A stretch of DNA of 64,000 bases from the NCBI RefSeq assembly GCF_015832195.1, contig NC_052018.1, forward strand, positions 37,019,052 to 37,083,051, written 5' to 3'. This stretch comes from Motacilla alba alba (lineage: Eukaryota; Chordata; Aves; Passeriformes; Motacillidae). How positions within the stretch are numbered: the stretch's first letter is position 1; every line of letters starts with the position of its first letter. Under the pieces are notes generated by a model. That model searched no databases. It was not told where the DNA came from and saw only the letters and a program-made list of their open reading frames with translations. Positions 24,641 to 38,849 of the stretch are shown here, in pieces. A program made the position numbers and the translations under genes.

Positions 24641-27600
24641 GAAAGAAGATGCAGCTGACCAAATTCACCTCAATTCACAGCCTCTGAGGTTCCCTAGCAA
24701 TAATCCCTGCATGGCCAAAGGGGCAAAGCACTGCTCTTTTTGGATCCGACAGGGCATCTATTAATGGATCATTTCAAACTGAGTTAGGCATATCACAGTT
24801 TATGAAAACCTCCACAAAGAATTCTCTCTAGCAGGGCTACAGCAGCACAGCTAAAAGGCTGAACTACAGGCTGGAATGAACACTCAAAAACATGTATGGC
24901 ATAGAGTTAATGACAAAATAAAAGTTAATGACAAAATCACTATGTATTTGGCCAAATTTCTTTCTAGGCTTCTATGTAGCTGCCTGTTCTCAGAAGTGTT
25001 TTGGTACTTTGCTGGGGAGTTCCAGAGCAAGAGAGCAAAAAACCTTGAAAGGGCTTTAGCTTTATGCTAAGCACAGACATGGGGGTGCTCCAGCTCCCAC
25101 ATGCATTGTTAGTGTCTTACTAGATATTAGAATAAAACTGTGAAATTATAAGAAACAACCAGAACATCTCAAAATCACCCCAAAATGGAAGAAACCATTT
25201 GATGATGCTTTTGTAAAAACACTTACTTACAACACAGTCCTGGAAGTGATTTCCAAGCAAGCCAACTGCTGCTCTAGACAGTTTACTGGATGGTGTGGCT
25301 CAGCTCTTTCATACAGGCAGCACTTACAGTTGTATCTAGAAAAGGAAATATAACCAAAATTCTTTATGAGCAAATACACAAAGTCATCTTTCTCTTTAAA
25401 ACCATGACCACGTTAAAACTAGTTTTAGCAGGTCTCAACAGTTTTCATGCCAAGCTTCACATGTGCTGCCTGCTCACAGGAACAAGCCCCAAGGTGCAGT
25501 CAAAGCCACCCTATGGTGTATAAGCCAAGAGTGACTGTGCCTGAGAAAAAAACCCACACTGAGTGCATCAAAGTGGCAAATAAACGTGCCCAGCTGTTTT
25601 CCTCATTTAGTTCTACTTAAAACACTCGCAGGAAATGCAAGATGAATTAGTACCAAAAAAATGTAGGTGATTTCAGTAAGGCCAGGAATTCCAGGCACCA
25701 ACTTCTATTTTCTCTCTCTTGAGTGGGTGTTCACTTGTAAATTGTAGACATGTTAGCAATTCAACGACTGAGCGAATTAACATTCAACTTAACAGTCATT
25801 GTTAGGTTGGGAGGTTATTACTGCTTGTTCTGCTAAAGTGACAGGTTAAAATACATTTGTATCTGAAAAGTTGTTTTCTACAATACATATTCCCTGTCTT
25901 TTTGCACCAAATAATTTTCTTCCATCATGTCAACTCCTATTGTATGAACCATCACTGCCAGCTTCACCACAGCAGCTGAGATAGGCAAGGAGGAACAGCA
26001 AGGAGACAGGTGAGGAGGAGAGAGCACTCAGCTCCCACCATTTCTCTTTGGGCTGCCATATTATTTTTTTTCCAGGCATTTTACATGGTTGATTTGAGAC
26101 TTCTCAGCAAATGAGATACTTGCATGTTCTGCTTTTAAAGAGAGGGCTGTACTTCACCAAGTCATGAGCCTGAGAAAGCTGCTTGCTATCAGGCACTGCT
26201 TGGGGAACAGAATGGAAAGTTGTGATTTCCCAGCCTTGCAGGTGATTACTATTAATGGAAAAAACAAGTTTTTCAAGGTTGAGTTGACCTACCACCACGT
26301 ATTGAATTTTTGCAGACTCAGATCCATTTTGTACTAGTAAACGAGCTTGTATCCTTCCTTCTCTGCTTTTTTTTTTTTTTTTTAGGGTAGCTCACAAGCT
26401 GCTGACAACTCACACTGTACTAGGAGCTGTTCACACTGCACAAAGTGTTTACCACTCACAAGTGATGCTAAAAATTAATTTACAGCACCGCTACAGCAAG
26501 CTTTGACAAATTGTCATGTGTTGACACAGTCATAAGTTGTTGGTTAAAAAAAGTAACACTTCCCTCTTCTGCCACTTCATGTTTGAGACCAGGGATGGGC
26601 ACATTATGCAAAGTTTGAGGGTTTGTAAGCTTCACAAATGTTTGGGCTTCACAAAACAAGCTTGGTTGTGAAAGTTTTTTTCTCTTACAGTTAGGCATGT
26701 GTTTATTGCCAAAAAGACTCTAGTAAGAAAAAAAAAATCCTTTCCATCTCCCAAGGTCTGTGTGTTGCGCAAAACTAGAAGAAAAGGCTGTAAAATAAAT
26801 AATCTTGCAGGACACTTGCTCTAGATAAGATCACAGCAGCGACAAATAGCCTGTATCAACTCCTTAGAGCTGCAGACAGCACTCTCCTGCTGTAGAAAGG
26901 AAGGAAAAAAATATAGCTACAAGTAAGAGTTTTAATTGTTCTCAGCTGTCACACGATGTTATCTTAAGCGAATGCATTTATTTCTCGATTCTCATATGTA
27001 CCTCTATACGGAAAAGAAAGAACTCCAGCAGTGGCATTCATCAGACAAGGTCCAAATTGACTTCCATGTACTCAAGATAGATGTTAGTCAGCACTCATGC
27101 CCACCAGAGGCAGCTCTTAAATTTTAGCTCCTTCTCTTCTTCCTCAGGGCAGGACAAATAACCTATCTAGTTTACACTCAGGAATCAGTAATAGACACAA
27201 AGTTGTAGTCAGCTGAGGTGAGCAGTGTTTCAGTGATGATGCAAACTTGAAACATTAACCCCAAACTAGCCTAAATCCAGGCAAAGAAACAAAGCCAAGC
27301 AGAATGAGCACTCACGGCACCTGCCAAATGCGCTTCATGAGGAGCCCTTAAAAGCCACTGCTTCACATGTACCAGGACATCCAGTGCTCCAGTAGCTCTC
27401 CCTAAGATCACCAGATCTCAGAGCATGGACCACACGAGAATGCAGAGTAAATTCATTCAGGACATTAGCTGGGCAATATGAGGAATTAATTTTCTCCTTT
27501 TTCCCTCCTTAACACTCATACAAAATAGTGCTTTGAGTGGTTCAAAAGTCCTGAGGAGGAGCAACATTTTACGTTTGTAGAAGCAGCCCTATTCCTGCAT

Positions 27601-29186
27601 CAGTGTAAGAATGACCCACCTAATTTCTCTACAAAACTCACAAGATGTTACTTAACCAAAAAGAGCTCCTGCAAAACATTAAGGAGGGATGAAATTTCAT
27701 ACAGACTCTTCACTTGCTCCCATTTCACACACCCTGTATAGAACTTCTTCACCATCTGAGATGTTACAATGATAGATGACATACTCTTAGACAGATTTAA
27801 GGAAAGCAAAGGACATTTACATTGCAATAGTCAGGATGGACATTGCCTTGTGCTGTTGACTGAAATGAAATCATCCATGCTTAATCAGTGTAGATCACTC
27901 TACATTCATAAAAGCACTGAAGTGGCAACTCCTACCTTCCTCCCCTAAGTAACAAAAATTTATAAATATTTTCAGTGCATCACATTAAATGTATTATTTC
28001 ACTGGATTCAGTCCAAGAGTCAACAGGGTTGAAATAAAGGCAATTCAACTATTAAGTCAAAAAATTCAGCTGATGAGTTACTTAGGAGGCAAAACCACTT
28101 CTCCTCCACCTTTGAAGAAAACAAATAAAATCCTAAATTTTACTGTAAGTGATCTCAACTGCCAAAATATGATTTCTTCTGTACCTTTTTACTTTGCTGT
28201 AGAGAAGGGAACAAACAGCTTAAATTCCCTGAGTTCTTACTTTGGGACAGGATATCCAAGCCAATAATGTAATTAAGAATACTATCAGGGAAAAGGTGGG
28301 ACCTGGGTTTTTCTGAAGCATTTTTTATTTGGTTTTGTTTGTTTGTTTCATGGATGCGACTTGAGAGTGTGAAGAAACCACTGCCAAGCAGAAGAGCCAT
28401 TCTTGCCAAGTCCCTTGCGTGAGTTTGAGCTTGCTCTACCCAACACAGGGCCAGCGCAGGAACGTTCAGCTTTGGGGAAATGCAGACCCAGGATCTCTCG
28501 TGGCCTCTCTGCATCGCACCTTGCTGCTCTGCCCTCCAGTTTCATCACAGGGGGCATAGCAGTCTTGGCTGATCCTGCAGCCACACTCCTTCAAAACAAC
28601 TATGTGCAGGGCATCAGGAGAAAGCCATAAAGGTGACATTCATCCCAGCAAGCCATCACCAAGGTTTCAAAAGCAAAAGGGAACATATGAAGGTGTCCTG
28701 CTCCTTGATGATGCATGCACACAGCTGAAGGGGTAAATTCATATATTGAATATATATACCAATTATGCACTGGTAGTCACTGCTAGTATGGGATGCAGAC
28801 TGTGAAACAAACTCCCCTGGCTAGAAATTAAAAAGAATTGAGAGGATTTCAGCTTTCTTATTCCATGGGAACTGCTTTTCCAACAAGTGAGACAGGATGC
28901 TAGCCCAAAGGCAAGTGACACCAGTGACTGCCTACACCATGGGCAATCTTCCTGTCTCTGTTCTACACCTGACTTCACTCACTGCAAAGGTCACCATGTC
29001 ATCTCTGTTACACAGAGCTCTGCCAACCATGAGCAACGGGAAAGCAGCTTAACTGGCCAGCCTGCAGGACCTCCTATGAGCATTTGGGGGTGGGAGGAAA
29101 CCTCCCAGCTCTCTACTTAGTGCTTCCAGTTCTCAAACCTTAAGAGATGCTCAAACTGCCTTGAACTAAAAGGATTTCAGTACTGG
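24641..29186. other. Anonymous non-coding stretch
   Basis: Contains an imperfect 18-bp duplication (GTTAATGACAAAAT at 24906 and 24924), a T17 run (26367-26383) and a short TTTG repeat (28331-28348). At 26390-26455 there is a weak resemblance to an old SINE tail, which I do not call. No coding exon or RNA gene is recognised. Confidence 0.5.
26367..26383 (+). repeat. Poly-T homopolymer (17 nt)
   Basis: Seventeen consecutive T. If it were the A-tail of a minus-strand retroposon, no recognisable body lies next to it, so I call it only a homopolymer. Confidence 0.9.
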
Positions 29187-29305
29187 AATACTGGAGGTGT
29201 TTAAAAGACGAGCAGATTTGGCACTTAGGGACATGGTTTTGGGCTGGACTTGGCAGTCCTGGGTTAAAGGTTGGACTCTGTGATCTTTGTAGTCAAAAGA
29301 TGCTG
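29187..29305 (+). mobile_element. CR1 LINE 3' fragment
   Basis: CTGGAGGTGTTTAAAAGACG, GGCACTTAGGGACATGGTTT, GGACTTGGCAGTCCTGGGTT and TGGACTCTGTGATCTTTG follow the CR1 3' end in order. The tail after that is degraded. Same subfamily type as the copy at 23.2 kb. Confidence 0.9.
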
Positions 29306-32300
29306 TTTTCTTCCTGACTCTCTATCCACAGGGCAGGAGGGAGCAAAGGGAAGCAGTATCTCTGTAAGCATGAAACAATGGGAAAACAGTGGGAAAAAGC
29401 ATTAGATCTTTGCCTTCACCTGGAGCACACCTTGCACTTCCAGCCCTTTCAGAGGAAACTTTGTGGCCCTGTGGAGAGTGTAATGACTTGAAAGCCATCA
29501 CACAGCATCTGTGTCATGCAAGGATCCCTCAGGAGGTAGATTGGGAACTGCCTGCCACCCCCACACAAGTGTACTCACACATGTGTACATGTGCACTCCC
29601 CTCCTTTGCTTTTTTTTAAAAGTGTATACACTAGTGTATTTTTCACTACTTTCTGAGCATGACATGCATTGCATGGTATGTAACAATCAATGCCAACATT
29701 ATCTATAGCACAGAAACATGCAATTCACTGAAACAAGACTTTCTTCTCCCCCACTTCTCATAGCCAGTTTTGTTTTATAAATCCATCTGATTTCTTGCTT
29801 GATTTGGATCTATTCAGATCAAACCTTTACTGAAGCCAGAAGCATTTTGTTTTTAACAAATATATTCCCATCCTCCCAAATCAAATCTTTACTTCTAGGT
29901 GAGACAACGTCATCCAACTTTTATTGTAGTGTACTCCTTCTAAGCAAATGAACTTAAAAATTCAGTTAAATGGTAGTGTACAGCTAAAGGGCTATTTTAT
30001 TAATCACATGGCAAAAATCATTATTTGTACAGCATCTGTATAAATATCCATAGGATTCTCTCGATATTTTTGAGCCACCTCAGGCCAGAAAGGTAACCAG
30101 GTAATGAAGAAAATCATGTCAAGTTTTATGAGATCTTTAGTAAAATGGCTTAAATTGAGCCATGATGGCTAATACAGTCTGAAATCCTCCTCTATATATT
30201 CCACACAGCAGTACCTTTTCTGTGCAACCTAGTTAAAAGTCAGGAGAAGGAGACAGCTGAAAACCTTGCACGACCTTTTGATCCACAATGATTTCCACAG
30301 CAGAAATCACTGCATGAAAGGTACAAGTCAAGTAGTTAACTAGTAGTGTACACTCCACCTTCAATACCTGCTGATAGTGACAACTCAATGAAAAGATGAG
30401 CATATTCCCATGTCTTCTGACGCAATTATTCTTTACAGGGTATTCAAGGAGCCACAACCCCATTTATATACACTTTGCTACTTCACCCGAAATTACAGAA
30501 GCATCCTAATTTCAGGAGTTGCTGGGCTGAAGTGAAGACATGTTCAAGGTTCTGTCTGTAGCAATGTGGACACCAACACTGGCAAGTAAACACTGAAGAG
30601 GCATGTGGGTATATGCAAAAATTTCATTCAGTACAAAGAAAAGCAAAACTAGGACAGAAGGATCCTAAATTAATCCAGTTCCTGTCTTCCCACTGACTTC
30701 CCTCACCATTGGAAAGACTTTGGTTTGGATTTTAGTCAAGTCTGGTTTACAGTGCTCAACTCTGTGTGTCATAAAAAAACACCAACCCTTGCTGGAACGT
30801 CTTACTCATTACACAGCCCTGCAAAAATTATTAGCTACGATACAAGGCATTTCCCTTTGGGGACCAGAAAGGGTGAAGAAAAGGGATGTAGAGTGACAGC
30901 TTGTGGTTTCCAATGCAGCGGGGGAAAAAAAAAAAATAAGCAAGAGGAATACAGGATATAGTGTGTTTACATTTGTCAAAACAAGTTTCCTGGAGACATG
31001 GAGGGTCCACGCTGCTGAGCTGTCACTTCTGCTTGAAACTGCTGCCTCATGCTATCGGGAGGTCAGTCACTGACCTACTTTCTGATAGGACTGAATTAAT
31101 TTGCTACTTCTGTACACAAACCTTTTTTTTTTTTTAAAGGAATACTTAACAAACCCAGAAAAAGCTCCCTTTTATCCAACTTGGAGCTTCAACTGGTGCT
31201 GTGCAAGGCTATTACATACCCTGGCATGGGGCCCAGTGTGCTTGGGCTGCTTATTCTTTTGGAAAAATCTGTACAGAGTTTTTTAATGAGTTGACACTGC
31301 AAATAACGTCTTTCCTTTTTGAACTCCTACACTACACTAATACTAGCGATTTAACCCACTACACACAATAAGGGAGGCCAGCACTCAAATAGGTTGTGCT
31401 TTGTCTAGGCTGCTCCTGAAATAGATACCTACCACTACAGGATTAGCTCCCCAAATAGACAGACGCATGGCACAATACACTTACAGGATTAAAACATAAA
31501 GTTATTAATAGAAAACAAGATGAGTAGGTGAAACTTATGAACTAAACACCTACCAATCCAATCATGCCCTGCACAGAGCCAGCTAACCAGGGCTCACCAG
31601 GAGATGCTGGTATGCTAGGAGCCCTTAAACTAAAAAGCATTCTCCTCAGAAAGTGAAGAGGCAGACGTAGTAGCAAAAGACATGCCACCTACTTCCCCTC
31701 TTTGCTTATTGGGTACCTACATGCACACTGTTACTACCCAAACTCTTTCATTAAAATAAATCCATGGTGAAGGGTTTATCACAGATCTTTCAACTACCTG
31801 GACCACTAAAATACTCGAAGTCAGCTCTTGAAATCATCTTTAACAATGCCATCCATTGAAAGCTTCATTGCTTGGGTGGGTGCCTCTTCCCAGGTCTCTT
31901 GTGGGTAGCAGCACTGCTGTTTGGAAACAGGACAGCCATGTACTAATCCGTGAGAGCAACGCTCTGGACCAACATTTGGAAGATGAGACCTCTTCAGCAG
32001 CTTGGTCTCATCCGCTCACCTCATCCTCCATCTGCTAAGCAAAGATAAGGATCTTCTCCAAATGCTTGGCTTGCTTAGTACCAAAACATCGTGGGTGAGA
32101 CTCACACTTTCCTTTGCATTTCCCCAGGGCCCAATCTAATAATAGAGGAGGTAGTACTGACTACCGTAATACAAGACGACTATCAGTATCACAACAGATT
32201 TATGATCACTCGAGTTCCTGGACTTGATTAGGTTCACGTTGCCAAAGATAACTATGCCAAACCTAGCACTTGCAACTGCAAATGCATTCTTGTCAACCTT

Positions 32301-33473
32301 TTTAGCTTTCATCTGTGCATATTTACAAGCCCTGAATCTGAAGTTCAAATAAATCCAGCAATTCACTCAAACCCACCAGGATTTGAAAACATTAGGGAAG
32401 TGTCAAGATGTCATTGAGCTTGTTCTGCAGAAAGGAGTGCTTTATAGTTTCAGAAAGAAATAGACAAGGGAGCTATTTAACGAGATGGTGGCATATTGAA
32501 ACATGGATAGATAAGTAATTAATAGCTACCTTCTCTGAGTGAAAAATCAGCTTATATGAAAAACTACAAGTCAACTGCTGCCATTTTTGGATGGATAGGA
32601 ACTGTCATGCATGTTAGCATCTCCATTACCATGAAGGATTTTACTCCTTTAAGCAGTTCACGAAGACTTTCACACAGAACAGCATGTGGGAAGCAAGGAA
32701 CTAACAGAAGGAGACACCAAAGAAATGTTGATATTTGCAACTAGAATTCTAATGAAAAATGTTAGCAGGAATACATGAACACAGGAGAGAACCTCTACCA
32801 TGAGAAGCTGAAGCTTTAGTCCCTTACAATCAAGAGTAACTACACAATTGCGTGGGTGCCATTATTAGTGTACAAAATATTGGCCAAATAATCTCCTCAT
32901 GTTGGTAGCTCAAAATATTTAATTATTTCAAAACCCCAAAATTCAAGCAGCAGATCACCTATTTAAGAATGCTCTTAACCCTGATGTGCAGGTTTCTTTA
33001 GCAAATTTCTGTACAGCTTCAAGTGGAACATATGGCACCTTAAAGTAAACAAACAGGAGAGGGCAAAATAGTCATGCTTCAAGAAATAGGAAGTATAAAC
33101 CTATTAATTAAGCATTTAATTCCTTTTATCCCTCATGTCTGTCTTCACAGGCTCTCTCGGCAATCAACCAATTTTGGGATTCACTGCTGTCATGCCAATC
33201 GTGGCAGTACTTCAGCTAAAAAGGCACTGTCAAACACAATGAAGTTTCCCTTCAGCTCGTTCCCACACTGGCGCTGTGTAAAACACACACACAGCCTGGC
33301 GAGGGGAGCTGGGGGTGAGGCTTCATCTGCCCTAGTTCCAAGAACTGCAGACCCGCCCTAGTTGGCAATGGCACAACTGAATCACACCAATGGTCGAGAC
33401 TTTGTGCTATAGAAACCACCTCACACCCTCCTATACAACACATAAATAGAACCCAGTGGTGCATTTTTGTCCA
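29306..33473. other. Anonymous non-coding stretch
   Basis: AT-leaning, with a T13 run at 31123-31135. No recognised repeat body, exon or RNA gene. Confidence 0.5.
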
Positions 33474-33560
33474 GTTTAGTGGTGGATTTGGCAGTGTTGG
33501 GTTAAAAGTTGGACTTGATGATCTTAAAGGTCTTTTCCAACCTAAACAATTCCATGAATC
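33474..33560 (+). mobile_element. CR1 LINE tail fragment
   Basis: GTTTAGTGGTGGATTTGGCA, GTGTTGGGTTAAAAGTTGG, ACTTGATGATCTTAAAGGTC and TTTTCCAACCTAAACAATTC match the extreme 3' end of CR1 closely. It is the least diverged segment of the set, so probably a comparatively young insertion. A minus-strand frame at 33252-33641 runs across it and is spurious. Confidence 0.93.
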
Positions 33561-35387
33561 TTTTCCAACCTGCACATGCCTTGGACTGAGGCATACTATA
33601 AACATGAAAAAATTTCCCAGCATTTCACTCTTACAGCTCATTTGAATCCATGGACATCATCTCCTGCACTTCACCCACTGATGCTGCACACAGAACACAA
33701 GGAAGGATATTGCAGACAGATCCCCTGTTGTGAAGGAGAATATACATCTCTCTGAATCTAACAGTTTGTTTTCACAGTGGTCCTTTGTTCCTTTGGGAAA
33801 TGGTGTTGGCAGAGATCAAATTGTAGATCATGGCTTATAAGGCTTTGAAATACCTAAAGATAGTTACTGACAATGAGCTGTGCATTTGTATCTGCTGACT
33901 TGGGCAAAGAAGGCACTACTGATGTCCTGACTGTAAACTGCATTTAAAATGCATGCTTGGCTGCCTCACCTGAACTATCCCTGCTTTCTGGCCCTAGTAT
34001 GCTCTGGCCTGGTAGCTTATTCTCCCAGGCAGCTTGTGGCATTGGCCATCTGAATCCAGTGACCCAGGCTACTGGCTCCTGGGGCAGAGACTGTCACCCT
34101 ACTGTCACCCAGCACACGACGCAGCGGGGCCCTGGCTCACTCAGCCTCTGGGCATCACTGCAGCACAAATGAGGATAAGCTAAATGCCAATGAAGGGCAG
34201 ATACTCAGCCCTGCAACAAGAGCACACTTTACTACAAACACCTTGTATCCCAGAGCTTGAAATAGAAATTTCTGTGACAAAATCTTCACAATGTGAAACT
34301 CTGTATTAAAAAACCAGTAAGCTGCACTGTTTGGCATCTTGTATTCCAATCCTTGTGAGAAGTCCAAATAGTTCAAATACAAATCTGTAATATTGCTCTC
34401 TGAGTAACAGCTATTTTAAACCAATTTTGGCAGGCACTAAGAGTCGTAAGCAGGGTGCCAGCTGTATGGTTCCTTGAGTCCTTCTCCTGGATCCATCCAG
34501 TCAGCAGCAGTGACAGAATACCCCCTGCTCTGCTAAGGAAGCTCTGACACCTTCACCTTCCTTCCAGCCCAAATGTGCTGGGTTCCTGCAGCAAAGACAG
34601 CTTGCCTTCACTGCTCCAAGGATAGAAGAATATCACCAATAAAAATCAGACTCGCCTAAGTTTCCACACTTCCCTTTCCATAAAACAAGCCTTAAAAAGA
34701 GATTAGACAATGAGCTGCACAACATTTTTTACAGGCACTCATTTGAGATGACCCACATAATTAATTCACTTGACCATTTCACATTTCCTAAGTTATAGCA
34801 ACTAGCAGCATAAAAGCTTTTACAATCATGAACCATTTTTGCTTTATGTATAAAAGTGACTAGTGTAGTTTGTCATTTATCAGCAAAAATGAACATCCTC
34901 TCACAATACATGGACTGTGATATAATTTACAGATACCTGAGCATCAAACACTTGCTGATCCTCGTCATTTCCCTGCTCCTCTTTACCCTTCACAGCAGCC
35001 TCCTCTGAAATCTCTGTGTTCATCAGCTTTCCAAGCAACAGCCAACCCAGAAGCGTGGCTGGTACACACCTTGCCATTTAGCAGATTCCTTTCCCTGGAT
35101 CTCCAGGCTATACAAAGCTCCCATCCCAGACTCCTATCTGGGACTTCATGATGGGACGGTAAGATTATGTGACCCCACAGCACTAGTTATGGTGCATTAA
35201 ATATAACAAAATATAAGTAAAAATAAGGAAAGGTCTACAGTAAGTAAATCCCACTTTTTCAATGCACACCACAGGAACACACATATCCACAAAAGGGATT
35301 AGGTACTACGTCCTTGTTGGATGGAGGGAGGTGGAGAGGTCAAGCCAGAAAACCTAAGAAGTAAAAGCAGAATTATTCAACATAGTG
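33561..35387. other. Anonymous non-coding stretch
   Basis: GC-richer patch at 33950-34160 without CpG enrichment; otherwise AT-leaning. No element recognised. Confidence 0.5.
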
Positions 35388-35507
35388 ATGGCACTGCAGA
35401 AAGAAGGAATATTTTTTGCACAACTGCAGCAAGGCCTGCAGGGACAGGGGGAAGCAGAGGGGGTGGGAAGGGATGATGTTCAAACAGCAGTGCTGGCAGA
35501 GCATGAG
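35388..35507 (+). CDS. Very weak exon-like open segment (40 codons), unidentified
   Basis: From ATG at 35388 a frame of exactly 40 codons uses many C/G-ending codons (CTG, CAG, GTG, GAG) and begins MALQKEG. It reaches GAG|GTCAGT, a usable splice donor, at 35507/35508. The predicted peptide is Gln/Gly/Glu-rich and resembles no family I know. The upstream sequence gives no promoter or clear acceptor, and purine-rich sequence can produce such frames by chance. It lies opposite in strand to the better exon candidate at 54.6 kb. Confidence 0.1.
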
Positions 35508-38500
35508 GTCAGTCAAAGGAGGTCATGTCATTCCAGCAGAAAACCCTGCTGGAATTATCCTACTGGGCAAGAATGATCGTACCCACAGAAAGACTGCAAT
35601 GTGCAGTCTTGGTCAAACTAAGTAACCCAGGGCTCCAGCTATGGAAAAACAAATCCCAGGAAGCAAGGCCATTCCCAACAAACTGGACACAAACAGACTG
35701 CAGCTGCTGAAACACTTAACTGGAGTGACATAATATTAGAACACATTTTTATGCTTACTAAGACAACAACAAACCCAAGCCTGAAGCTGTATTTTGGGCA
35801 CACTAGCTCAAACTATCTTTAGACAGGAAAAGTGTGTGTGTGTACAGATGTTCCAGCAGGCACGGAGACCAGAGGGCTGGAAAAAGCACTCGCTCACTTC
35901 CGAACCTTATAAAAATCGTCTGTTGCAAATAAGGGTGGGGATAAATACACCAGGCAATGCAAAACAAAATAAAAACAAAAAGCAGGCAAGAAGCCAGTAG
36001 TTGGTCAGGGACTGGTGAAGTAGTGGCTCCATGCCTTCTCCAGCTTTACTTCTCGCAACAGATGTTTCCAGGTGTTATCCCCTCCTGCAGTCCCCCCGCT
36101 ATGTTTTATTCTTCCTGCCAGCTCTTTCATCCAGCTTTCTATCTCACTTTCACAGCTGCTCTCTTGGAAGCACGATTGAAACTATAAATTCACGTCTACA
36201 CATCTGTAGTAAAAATAGTTTTTGTAAAAGCTGTTCTTCTTCCCTATTGATGGTGACACAAATGACACAGAATTGCTGGCAATTCAGGGGTCTCACTGCA
36301 GCTTTAATCACTGATCAAGACAGAGAGCAATACTCTGTCTCACAAGGAAACAGTAATAATGAAATTATACGCATCTTGGAATTACTTCTATTTGTGAAGA
36401 ACTGAAAGATACAAGAAATGGCTCCAAAGCTCTTCTTCCACAGAACAGCTGTTATTTTTTTAAGTAAAACATAATTATCACCTTGTCCCAGAAAACACAT
36501 CTATATGTCTTCTCCTCTGCCCTCTTGGATGTAAGGAAATCCTTAGGGCCACAACTGAAGTAAGCAATGGCTTCAAGGTCTCCACAGTGACTCAAGTGAG
36601 CCAACAGTACAGAAAACTCTGCTCACCTCATAAGCTCCACATTCTTTCTTAATCTTCAGCCTGTGGCAAAGCAGAAATCCCAAAGCTTGTGCTTTGGGCA
36701 TGATACACAAGTGACCATTCCTGCAAGCAGTACTTGTACAAGAAAACTGATTTGTATGGAGGCACATCTCCTTTGGGTTCAATTTGTCTTTATGGCAAAT
36801 AAATCAGCCATGGGCAAGCATTGGGTTAATATCGGCAGGGCAAATTCCAGGCATGAAACCCTAGGACAAAAAGCATAGCTTTGGGTGATGGAGATTGGCC
36901 ACCAGGCTGCTGTTGGTAGGGTAATGGAGGAGCCAAATAAAGAAACACAAAATTGCACCGACAGGGGCAAAAAGAGATTGCAAAGAGACTGATTTAAAAA
37001 CCAAGAAAGAGCTAAAGCAGGAAAGTTTGACAAGCAGGGACAAGCTTGTGGAAGAAGCTGACATGGCATTTTTATAACAAGGGCAGGGGAGTAGGAGCAG
37101 AGTTCAGCACTGGACCTAGAAAGGACTGGTCCACCCCGGACTGCCTCTGCCTCCAGGAGAGGCTAGGAGCTCTCCTAAGCTCCTTGGATCTATGTGTGGC
37201 CAGCACAAGAGGGCTCTGCTTACAATGGGTGAGCCATGCCACTGCTACTACAGCGTGACAGCAGCTTCCCAACATGTAAGGGAATGCCCATTATTCCAGT
37301 GCTGCAGTGGTATTTGCTGCAATTTTTGTTAAGGTTTTCATAGTTAGCTAAGCTACTATTGTTTTTATTGAAATTCACACAAGCACACAGTACTTAAGAG
37401 AGAGAAGGGGGGTGAAAACAGAAGCTGAATTGAAAGTTCAGCTTCTTTTAACTTAATTTGCTAGCAGGTTCATCATCTTTTTTGACAGAATAATCTTTCC
37501 ATGGTGAATTATTTTTGCTGGAAAAAAAGAGGAGACCAACAAATTGCTGGATAAAATTTGTGCTTTAAATAATAAAGCAATTAATGGCATTTTAGCAAGC
37601 ACACATTCTTCTCTCCAGAAATAAAATCCCTATTTCATCTCATCTAAATTGCTTGGTCAGCTTCAAATGAGCGCAATATAAATCTCCTTCCCATACTGCG
37701 GCTGTTATCTGTGATAAAGGGAAGAGACAGAAGGTAATCCTGTGTTCTGTATTCACTGACACATCATTTTCATGCTACACTACACTGTAATTTATTTCTA
37801 ATGGGATAAACCTCTTGTAGTCTTCCTGCATTGTTCAGCCACACACACATCCCCAACTGGTACCAAGATTGCAGGACTGGCAGGTGCAACACACAGGGAC
37901 CCTGCTTGGTGGATTTAGGATGTCTGCTGCACATTTCAGAAAAGCTACAGCTGTGAAAATAAACAGAGAGGCTGTATAATTAAGGTACGCTTTTATTCCT
38001 TCCCACCCACTGCCTCCTGTAAGCAAGGCAGTCAAAGAGTATGACACTTTTCAGTACTTGTAATTTCCAACTAAACTTTTCATTTTTTATCTAATCAGTT
38101 TGAGATGATGCAAAAACACATGTGGAGCTGTGAGAGATTAAAGGACAAGGAAACAAACTGAAAGTGAGAATTCCTTGTGGGCTTAGCCACGGCAGAGGTA
38201 TAGTTTCATACAAAGGAAAATATCTTTGATGCTCTTTCTCCTGTCCTCATCAAGAGGAATACAAGAAGTAAACCAATGTATGAAAATCAAGCTGGGGCCG
38301 TGAAGAGTTACAGTTTTGTTTACAATATTTTCATAGCATTTTGCAGAAGAAGATAAAACCTATGGCTCAAGGCTTATAAAAACTTTCTTCAAATTAGAGG
38401 TTTGAACTGAATATCCAGTTATTTCTGATGCAATCCTGAAAAGGACAGGTGCAAACAGAAGGCTACCTATGACATTCCTGCAGAAATGAATATATTTTAG

Positions 38501-38849
38501 AGAACACCCATTAATTTGTTCAACACTTTTGTCTGTCAAAATGTGCAACACAGATACTTAAGCTTCTGCCAGTTAATAAACACTATTATCAAGCACCATG
38601 ACTTAAAGAGACAGGAATCTCAGTTTTACCATGCCTTTCACACCCACCTCTCCAGCTCTGCTGATAGCTACACTCACATACAGAGAACATCTTACAAAGT
38701 AAAATATTGTCTAATTTACTGTCTACTATCTGGCTACTTCTAGGGCTCAATCAGTCCAGCTGTTTACAAAAGGATTAATTCTGTCTGATTCAGATGCAAG
38801 ATAGAAACTTGCAGCTGTGACAGTCAGCTCTCCAGATACCCTTTACTGT
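35508..38849. other. Anonymous non-coding stretch
   Basis: Contains a (GT)6 run at 35832-35843 and no recognised repeat or exon. Frames of 60-124 codons occur in all orientations and overlap one another. Confidence 0.5.

Noticed and set aside
26390..26455. Possible SINE tail next to the T17 run
   Set aside because: Resemblance to an old SINE 3' end is too weak to separate from chance; no body with A and B boxes is visible.
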